Origin: Pseudoalteromonas sp. T1lg23B | GTDB lineage: Bacteria; Pseudomonadota; Gammaproteobacteria; Enterobacterales; Alteromonadaceae | Length of the DNA: 56,514 nt | Assembly (NCBI RefSeq): GCF_002964665.1 | Contig: NZ_PQBZ01000039.1 | Location: forward strand, 6,943 to 63,456 | Reading direction: 5' to 3' | Shown: positions 25,309 through 35,000 of the stretch, piece after piece | Numbering within the stretch: position 1 is the stretch's first letter | Layout of the letters: the number at the start of each line of letters is the position of its first letter | Program-made: the position numbers and the translations under genes | The notes under the pieces: generated by a model | What the model saw: the letters and a program-made list of their open reading frames with translations, nothing else | Told to the model about the DNA's origin: nothing | The model's database searches: none

Positions 25309-25798
25309 TATTTTTTCCTTTACGTGTTAGTTGTTCTTGCATCGCTTCTTCCTCGTCCTTTGGTGGCAAAATATGCTTTTCAAAGTCAATGGATAAACGT
25401 ACTTGTTTGTCTGATTTGTCATCCTTTGCAAATTGCTCGAAACCATCGACAGACTCAGTGTAATCGGAGTAACCGGTATCTGAGAGATTGTCATCGGGAG
25501 AAAGTAAGTCAATTAGCTGTTGTCTCACTGAAGGTGGAAAGTGGTACAAATAATGCCAATTTTTTTCTTTTTCATCGTAGACTTGCAGTTCGTCATAATA
25601 GAAGCGCATTTTTGAAAAGTGGGAGAGGTTTATTTGACAGCTGTCTTCCTCATCTTCGTCTTCATCAGGATAAGGAAATTGGTCCTCATCAAATTGGGCG
25701 ACTAACTCTTCGTCATCCTGTTCTAAAAAACCATCGCCATTTAAATCGTAATCATCAGCCTGATCTTTTTTGAATATTTTACTTATTGCCACAACCAC
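25295..25798 (-). CDS. Acidic protein with one EF-hand-like loop
   Basis: The protein of about 167 residues is very acidic. A loop DLNGDGFLEQDD near its N-terminus has Asp/Asn/Asp/Leu at EF-hand positions 1, 3, 5 and 8 with Asp at 12, and an Asp/Glu-rich run (PDEDEDEEDS) follows. Calcium binding is therefore plausible. I chose the GTG at 25798 because GGGGGG sits 7 nt upstream; a TTG at 25813 is also possible. It begins the three-gene M50 operon. With a short hydrophobic start (VVVAISKIF) it could be exported or membrane associated, but no proper signal peptide is seen. Confidence 0.7.
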   Translation of the reverse strand: MVVAISKIFKKDQADDYDLNGDGFLEQDDEELVAQFDEDQFPYPDEDEDEEDSCQINLSHFSKMRFYYDELQVYDEKEKNWHYLYHFPPSVRQQLIDLLSPDDNLSDTGYSDYTESVDGFEQFAKDDKSDKQVRLSIDFEKHILPPKDEEEAMQEQLTRKGKNNDAS

Positions 25799-25815
25799 AA
25801 GGTAACCCCCCAATA

Positions 25816-25831
25816 GGCTATCCCGATAGCT
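25816..25831. repeat. Short perfect inverted repeat before the acidic gene
   Basis: GCTATC and GATAGC flank two C residues (25817-25830). It lies about 20 nt before the acidic gene and could be a local operator or an mRNA 5-prime hairpin. Confidence 0.35.
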
Positions 25832-25888
25832 AAGATGTTAGGCAGAGAAATTAACATGATTGAAACCACTAAAATTGAGACTTTGCAT

Positions 25889-25977
25889 ATTCTAAATTCA
25901 CAAACTCAGTACTTTTATAATTAACTACACAAAATTATCGAGTTATTGAAAATTAAATAGATAAAAAAAAATACAAT
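25889..25977. promoter_or_regulatory. Bidirectional transfer-regulon dyad promoter, giant gene and M50 operon (site S6)
   Basis: The dyad at 25918-25947 has half-sites ATTAACT and GTTATT and is 27/30 identical to site S2. On the plus strand TACAAT (25972-25977) starts 25 nt after it. On the minus strand TAGAAT (25894-25889) starts 26 nt beyond the other half-site. The plus side serves the giant gene (ATG 67 nt on) and the minus side the acidic/M50 operon. Confidence 0.75.
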
Positions 25978-26013
25978 TTACAGATAGAGTCAGTAATAGG
26001 TCCGTAAATTGTA

Positions 26014-29000
26014 ATGAGCATAAGTAAGGTTATAAAAAGTTACTTGTTTTTTGTCTTTTCATTTTTTAGTAATACCTTACTTGCGTCTCAAGTAATGTTA
26101 GATGAGCAAGTAACCTTGGCGGTTGATAGGTTACTGCAACTGCCTAACGGCGCATCGCTAAGTGTGATTTTAACGGAAGAATTAAAAGACAAAGACGGAA
26201 ATCGATTACGAGGTCCGCATGATGTGCTGTTTACCTTGTCAGAAAACAGCGAGTTTGCGGTTAATATTGAGGGCAGTACCGTTGCCCCTGGACAAACGGT
26301 TCGCTTGGTGACTAACTTAAGCTTGAGCTCAAGCCGCTTATATTTGCCTATTTATCCTGCTAATAAAGGCGACTTTGGTCACATTGATTACTCTATTCAT
26401 TTACCTTCCTTATCTATTACCGACTGTCCCGCACAAACAACACCACTGAAAAATGGTGGATGTGCAGCAACTGAAGTGCAGGCGGGGGTGTATGTATGCC
26501 CACAATCTTATGACCTAAATGGCTTAGAATGTCAGCTCGATGAGACAATCACGATTAAATCTGCCTGTCCGGTAGGATTTGCCTATTTAAATGGTCAGTG
26601 TATTTCCAGTGATGTGGTCTCAGTGCGTGACGCCTGTGCGGATGGGTATATTCTGACTAGCACAGGTACCGTGTGTGAGCAGACTGTTCAGCACCCGATG
26701 GTTCATACTTGCCCGATAAACTTTACCATCCAACCAGACACAACTTGTAAGCAAGTCGAGACCATATTACCTCATGAAACCTGCCCGGATACTTACACCA
26801 GAAATAATGAACAATGTGAAAGGACCTTAAAGTTAGCGATAAGTGATTGTGAAAGCGGCTATGTGTTGCTTAATGGACAATGTTACGAGCGCCAAGCCGC
26901 GTCTCCCGTATGCCCAACTGGGCAGCAATTGGTGGGGGATAATTGTGAGCGCGTAGAGCGCATCGACTCATCAGTACAATGCGACGATGGCTTTACCATG
27001 AATCCAAATGGGCAATGTGTTAAACGCAGTGAACAGCCATTGAACGGCCATGCTTGTCCTGAGGGAACCGTCACAACTGACGGTGGTTGCGCAAGATTAA
27101 GTCGCTATATACAGGAAAGTAAATGTCCCAGCGGTATGACGTTTAACGGCGAATTTTGTACCGAAGAAACGGTTCAGGACATTATCGGTTGTGCCGAAGG
27201 CTGGTATATGCACGATAATGGCACTTGTCATGAGTTGCATGACTTTGAGTTAATTTGTGAAGATGGTTATAGCATTCATAACAACCGTTGCATCAAAAAC
27301 GAAACAATCAGTGCCACTTTAGGATGCCCGACGGGTTATAGTTTTGATGCGGATAGCAACTTGTGTTCAAAAACGGTGGTGATTGATGCGGCGAAAAGTT
27401 GTGTGGATGACTATGCGTTAGATGGCGGGCAATGCACCAGAGAGATCAGTACACCCGTTGAGAGTTGTCAGTCCGGTTATCTACTAAAAAACGACCGCTG
27501 CTATCAGGTAAAAGATATCACCTATGTATGTCCCACAGGCTACAGTGAAAATGCTCAAGGGCGTTGTCAGCAGACCGACAGTGTAGAGAAAACATGGCGC
27601 TGCCCTGACACCTATGAATGGACAGGCAGTGTTTGCCAACGCACTTTGGAAGTGGACGCACAACAAAGTTGTGCACTGCCAGGATATAGCATCGTCAATG
27701 GCCGCTGTGAAAAAGTCACAACCGCTGACTTTGTGCGTTGTGAAGATGGGTATGATTTAATTGCGGGTGAGTGCTATCAAGTGACCGCAAAAAACACCTA
27801 CTGTAGCGATGGTTATACCCTGACCGCCGATGGTAGTCAGTGTGAAAAAACCGCCAGCGTTGAATCGACACAAGTATGTCCAGATGAATGGGAAAACATG
27901 GGCACCCATTGTGAGTGGCGTGATAGTTATGCCACAGAGCCTGTATGCCCACCCTTTTATGAGCTTAATAATGAGCGATGTGAACGCTTCGTCTCTACCG
28001 CGGTGGAGGAATGTCAGCCGGGGCAAATTAAAAACGCAGATGACACCTGTAGTACTTACCATATTATCGAACCACAGTGTCCAGAGAATATGACCTTACG
28101 CAATGGCGCTTGCTACCAACAACAGGAAGTATTACCCGAGCGGTGCGAGTCAGGTTATTTGTTTTCGCAAGGAACCTGTCATGAAATCGTATCGGATGAG
28201 TTTAGTTGCCCTGATGGGATGTCCTTGACTCAAATCGCAGGAAAGTCGGTTTGTAAACAAGTACAAACCATTCAAAACTGTCCAAGTGGTTATGGACTCA
28301 ATGAGCAAAATCAATGTGTTAATGGGTTAGGTCAGGTGGCTACGGAACAACATTATTGTCCGCCGGGTACTGTTTGGAACGCACAAGGGGGAGCTTGGGG
28401 AAGTTGCCAGGTTTTGGATGGCGAAACGACCTATACCGACACGGTGCTCGCTTGTCCTGATGGGTATCGTGTGGCCAGCGAAGGGGAATGTTTCACAAGC
28501 TGTCCTGAGGATGCGCAACGCGATGCCAATGGGCAATGTGTTAAATATGAGTATACCCTTGCCAAGGATAGCGCGGTTTGTTTAACCGGCACCATGCAAT
28601 ATGGTGATTGTTGGGAAACCTATGCACAGCAGATAGGCACTAAAGGGTATCAGTGCGCAGCTGGGTATCGCAATACCGAACATGACAGCACATTGAATGA
28701 TGATGTTACCACAGGCCATGGCAGAAACTGCGTAAAAGCCATTGCCGTTGAATCTGTCAATTACTGTACTGACGATATAGGCATACAAGGTGGTATTTGC
28801 GTAAAAGAAGCATTACTTAGCAACAATCTTGCTAAAAAGTGTCAGCCAGGGGCCGTGATGAATGAGCAAGGAGAGTGTCATTTATTGTCTGAACAGGCGG
28901 CCTCATGTAATTCATTACCAGCTCAAGTCGATGGGGCCATCATTCGTAGTCGTCATTATGATGAGCAATTAGGCGCGTGCGTGGTGACCTACGAATATGA

Positions 29001-32000
29001 GCATCATAGCCGATACCAATGTCCTGCCGGGTTCCAGCCCGTGTATCCATTTACCAGTAGCTATGTGGCCGACTTACCGCAAGCCAACAGTGTATTTGTG
29101 GGTGACAATAATGTGCTGTTTGGCGTATCGGGTTTGCAAAGTGATGAACTCATGCTTGGACCGGATGATCAGCGACAAGCGATTGTGGGCTCTGCAAATA
29201 TCAAACAGTACTTATGTGTTGCTGATACCATCGCTTACAACTACTTGTATTTAGGAGATCATTACGAACAGACGTTTGATAGTGTCACCTCAGGTACCAA
29301 AGGTTACTTGGCCGATGAATCGCGTAATATGCTGGATGATATACAAAAACGACTCTCTGGGAATTATGAGATTAATGGCACCTATAACCCTGAGTACCTG
29401 CTAAGTAAAAACACCAATCCATCACAAAAGCGTCATCTTAACGTGTTTCCTAGGTCGTTATCGCCCGCTCAACAGGCCGTGAATTCGGTGACCATACCCG
29501 GTTGGTCACAATTGCACGAAACGACCAAGGCATGGCCAATTATTGGTAACGAAGACTACTTGATCTACGGTGTTAGGCTGGTTGCTGGCAAGCTACCGGA
29601 CAGTAGCAATGTGAATCCTGCAAGTTATATTCAGCAATTACCAGAGGGGCAAACCAGCGCTATCACACTGCTTCCAACCTGTAATAGTGCATCGACGCAA
29701 GAGTTATTGCAAAACATGCAGATCTATAACCATGCGGCGTATCAGGGTTTTACATCGGATGGTAAGGAAATTCTTAGTTTCAGAGGGTACAGTGACGCAC
29801 AAAGTGGCGAAGAGAAATGTCTCGTTCAAGTGCGTATTAATGCATCCGCTACGACCCATCAGCTGCGTGGTTACGAAGCGCTGGCAAATGGCTTAAGCCG
29901 CTCTATCAAAACCCAGCCACAGGCAGAATTATGTGACACTTTGGCTACGCCCGTATTTACGCGGGGCTGTCCGCTGGGAATGACTTTGTCGGAGGATCAA
30001 ACCAGCTGCGTTAAGAAGTCGTCGGTTGCGGCACAGGTAGACTGTGGTTCAGGTGTGTATGACCCGCAGCAGGGCATGTGTATTTTAGGTGCGCAATGTC
30101 CGGATGGTTATAGCCGAGATGGTGATCAGTGTGTGCAGTTGGTGAGTTGTGAAACACTGACAGGTAGAAGTGGTGCGTTTTATGATGCCAATAAAGATGC
30201 ATGTGCCGTGTCAGTATACGATGTGGACTCGGGCAATGAAGACATCGCCCATACCCCGATCATTTGTCCCAATGACGCCGATGTATTTGACCCTATGTCG
30301 ATGACCTGTCAGCACCTATCCTTGGAAGGGCAGAGCTCCGCTGAGCTGTATTGTGATATCGGTACACTCAGTGGTAGCAACTGTTTAATTGAAGAGCACT
30401 TTGGCGCTATTGAGGTGATGCAAGCTGGTGTATATACCTATGATCAGGCCCATAACCAGTGCATCGAAACCAAGTTTGTCACGCCGTCGGTAACAGAACA
30501 TTATTGTGACAGTGGCGAGCCGCCGCATATTGTGAATGGACAATTACGTTGCGCGGTGTCACCGTCTGTTGCACAAACCTTGCCTCCTGCCATTTGCCCG
30601 CAAGGCTATCAAGCTGACGACGCTCACTTAGGGCGTTGTAGCAAAGTGGTGCTGCACCCTGCGTCAACTGCTTATGCTGAAGATGTGGTCATGATTGACA
30701 ATTTGTATGTCAGATCTCAGGGTGATGAAACTAAGCTTCGTTGTCCACTGGGGGCAAAAAGCCATAATGGCCGCTGCATCATCGAAGCACAGCAAAATAT
30801 TGACCAATTCGAGTATGCCTGCCCAGCTGGGATGCACAATTATAATTTATCCGATGACAACGGCATTATGATGCCTGTGTGTATCGACGCCGATGTACAG
30901 CCTGTGTGTGAGGCAGGTTGGGAGCTTGGTACTGAACCGTTTGCCTGTAACCGCATAGAAATACACCCATTGCACAAGCAATGTGATGAGGACTATGGGG
31001 TAGAGGGCTATCAATGTAAACAGGTGGCCACTCAGCCAATAGACTATCAATGTCCGACGCAGTTTACCCTCTCGACGGATAACTTATGGTGTACTCGACA
31101 TATCACACAGCCTAAGTCACAGCCGTGTAATGATGGTGCGGTCGAAAGAGATGCCGAAAATTGTCGCTTACTCACGGAAGACGATACCATGGGGATATGT
31201 GCGCATGGTTATCAATATGACATTGCTAGTGATAGTTGTCGTCAGAGCCTGATTGAACCGATCGTTTATAGTTGTGACGCCGATCGCACGCTAAATCCAC
31301 CCATGTGTGATAAATATGAGGTTGCGGGTCGTATTTTCTCTTGCCCTGAAAATTATACCGAGCAAGGAGATGGTAGCTGCCTGCTGATTGATTACACTCC
31401 GAAGGTAGAGCAATGTGAAGCGGGTTTTGCGGTCTCTGATGGTCAGTGTACCGCGGTTGAGCCGAGTACCTCCGTGGCTCAATGTGGCGCAGGGTTTAAC
31501 TATGATGCCGATGCGGATATGTGTAAAAAAACGCAGACGCAGGCACACATTTATAGTTGTGAAGATGGCTATGATTTAAAAAATGGCACTGAGTGCCATC
31601 GTCTAGATCAGCTGTTTGCTCAGTATCAATGTTATGGCGCAGATCAGCTGACTGGCGCTGAGAAATGTGAGCGTACCGATGTGACTCACTCAGACACGAG
31701 TTGCCCAAGTGGTTATACCTGGGACAGTAGCCAGAACCGTTGTGAAAAGCTCACCAGTGTGGAAAGTACTGGTTGTGCCGACGGATTTAGAGATGAAAAT
31801 GGCCAGTGCCGCCAATTCGGACTGTACAACTATTCGTGTCCAACTGGTTTTACCATGAATGGTAATGGTTTGTGTGAGTCCGATGCGACACACACACCTA
31901 ATAAACGTTGCCCAGATGGTTACTTTAATGACAACGGCACTTGTTTTTCGGTAGAAAGTGCGCCGGCAAGTAAAGCATGTCCATCGGGTTGGTATATCAA

Positions 32001-35000
32001 AGATGGTATTTGTAAAACCACTTTGTTTGAGCAAGTGATCTCCTGTCCCAGTGGTTATCAGCTCTATAATGGCACCTGTCGAGCAACGACAGGGGTCATT
32101 TATTCTTGTCCGTTTGGCTATACCCTCTATGGCACCACCTGTTACAAAGATGAGTCCATGAGTGCAACACCAAATTGTCCATCAGGGTATTTCTATAATG
32201 GCTCACGATGTCAGCGTGATGAGTCCATGGGGGCTACCTTAAACTGTCCAAGCGGCTATGTGTATAACTCCTCTAATGGACGCTGTGAAAAAGGGGGCAG
32301 TATTAGCTACACCATTAACTGTCCTTCTGGGTACAGTTATAATGCCAGCTCACGGATGTGTGAAAAGGGCAACACCGTTGGCTATACCTATTCCTGCCCC
32401 AGTGGTTATACCCGCAATGGCACCAGTTGTTATCAATATAGTTACGCAAATTATAGTTACAGCTGCCCGAACGGCTATTCGTTAGATGGAAGTACATGTA
32501 TCAAGACGGCATCGTATAACTATTCCTGTTCAAAACCTGATTGGGGGTTGAAATATTATAACAACGGTTACATCTGTACAGGTACAGAAAGGGAATATAA
32601 GAGCTATCTTAGTACTAACCGTTATTGTGACCGTGGATGGATGACCCTTGGCTATGAGCCAATGGCGGCGCAAACGTATCTGGTTGAGTGTTATAGAGAT
32701 ACCACTTCCACAGAAGCGGCAAACAAATCATGTCCAACCAATTATTATGCCAATGGCTCGAATTGTGCGCAGTCTGGCCCTGTTAACAAGTCTTGTCCAA
32801 GTGGTTATGTGGACATTGGTGGTCGATGTCGTAAGACCTTGACGACCAGCGCAAGTAAAAGCTGCCCAAGTGGGTACCGTGACACCGGTAGTGGCTGTAC
32901 CAGTTACACCACAACCTCGCCTACTTATAGCTGTCCAAGCGGGTATCGAGATACTGGCAGTGGCTGTTCAAACTACGACTATCGCAGCCCTTGGTATAGC
33001 TGTCCCAGCGCCAGTCCTTCTTGGAGTTTATACGGTACCCAGTGTCGGCGTACCTTATATCAAGATGAGTGGTACACCTGTCCTTCGGCTTCGCCGAGGT
33101 GGAACCTATATGGTACTTGGTGTCGCAGAACCTTATCTCAGTCAGCGTACTCTTATTGTCCATCTGGGTATTCGCGCTTAAATAGCACCCTGTGCTACCG
33201 TGATGCGCCAACACCGGGCGTGGGGTCGTGTCCCAGCTCTTACACTCTCGTAGGTACGCGCTGTGAAAAAGAAATCGATCATGCGGCAAATTTAAGTTGT
33301 GGCAGTGGCTACTACTACAAATCGGGCAGTTGTCATCAAGTGATCACCAAAAGTGCATCCTGCGATCCCGGTGAAGTGCTCGTGGGTGAGCAATGTTATT
33401 TGGATCAACAAACCGCCATCTCAACCTACTGCGAACCGGGTTTTGAACGGGTGGGGAACACCTGTCAGGTATCGGTGGCAACGTCATTTGTGGCCTGTCA
33501 GTCAGGTTACGTGATGAGTGATAGTGGTGGCTTTAAAACCTGCCATAAGTTGGCTGAACCAACCAATGTTTGTCCGGCTGGCTATGTGCGAAGTGCGGGG
33601 AACATTTGTCAGAAGCTCGAGCGCTTCACTGCCCCGACAGTGTGTCAGCCAGGCTTTGAAAAATCACCTGAGGGAGAGTGTGTTCGTCATGAGTATTATC
33701 CTCAGTATAAAGGCTGTCCAGCCTCTCATCCCGATGAGTACCTATTTAACCGAAGTCAATGTACCAACGGCAGTGAACAAGTCAGTAAAACATTGATCTG
33801 CCAATCTGGGACCACTTTACAAGCAGGGCAATGTGTCAAAACCTATCGCGAGCCGAGCTTTGCGCAGTGTCCTACGGCGTATCGACTCAGTGGTGGGCAG
33901 TGTGTGCGCACCTTGCAAGAATATCCAATGGACAGTGTATCTTGCCCCGCTGGCTATGTGGCCAGATATGATGGTGTAGTGCGCTGTGAACAAGTAAATG
34001 CGACTCCATCTGCGGGAATTTGCCCTGATCAATATACCAATACCGGCACTCAGTGTACTCGTGCGCACGCTTATCCTGTGACAGAGTCTTGCCCCTCTCC
34101 GTATGACAGAGTGGGTTCTCAGTGTATTCGTCGCTCTTGGCGTGATACCCATAGACTGTGTCCGGGTAGCTCGCAAACCAGTCTGGATAGTCAATATTGC
34201 TATGCTAACTCTAGCACCAGTTCACAACTTAAAGCGTATTTGATGACCTGTCCAAGTGGCTACACATCGCTAGGGGATACCTGTTATCGACTCAATACCG
34301 TCAGCCCAAGTAGTGTGTGTAACACTAATTACACCCATAACAGAACCACCTGTGTGTCGTTGGAAATCCAATCGGTCGCAGCAACGTGTGACGCTGGCTA
34401 TAGCAATTTTGACGATGCCAAGTGCTTATCGGGCAACGTCAATGCGGCCCACAATTGCCAGAATGGTTATCGTTTAAATAGTGATGATGGCAAGTGTTAT
34501 AAAACGCAATTGATCCGCCCCAACTACCACTGTCCTAGTGGCACAGGGGAAGGGTTTGAGTGCTATACCTTTAACTCTACCAATGCGATTGCCGATTGCC
34601 CAATTGGCTTTACCAAAATTGGCTCAAATTGTCAGCGGACCATCAAAGAAGCGGTGACCAAAGAGTGTCGCGATCAATTTGGTGCACATACATGGCAGTT
34701 CTGTCGAGAAATGGCGCCGAGCATGTCCGTGGGTGAGTGTCCAAGCGGCTATAAGTTGTCATTGGAAGAGAGACGATGCATACAGGTTGAGCAGGTTGAA
34801 CGGTTGGGTAGCTGTCCAAGTGGGCAACGCTACAATGACCGAAATGGCTTGTGTGAGGTGTGGGAGCCGGTGAGTGATGAGCAAGAGTTGTGGTGGATAT
34901 GTCCAACGGGGTACACCTTTAATTCTGAGCAGGGCCTATGTCAAAAGGTTGAACAGGCAGGCAGCGGCAGTGAGTGGCGCTGTGAAGCAGGATACATTAT

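Noticed and set aside
24120..25773. Plus-strand frames opposite the M50 operon (95, 64, 77 and 165 codons)
   Set aside because: They are antisense to three overlapping minus-strand genes with HExxH, membrane helix and ribosome sites, and show no protein features themselves.
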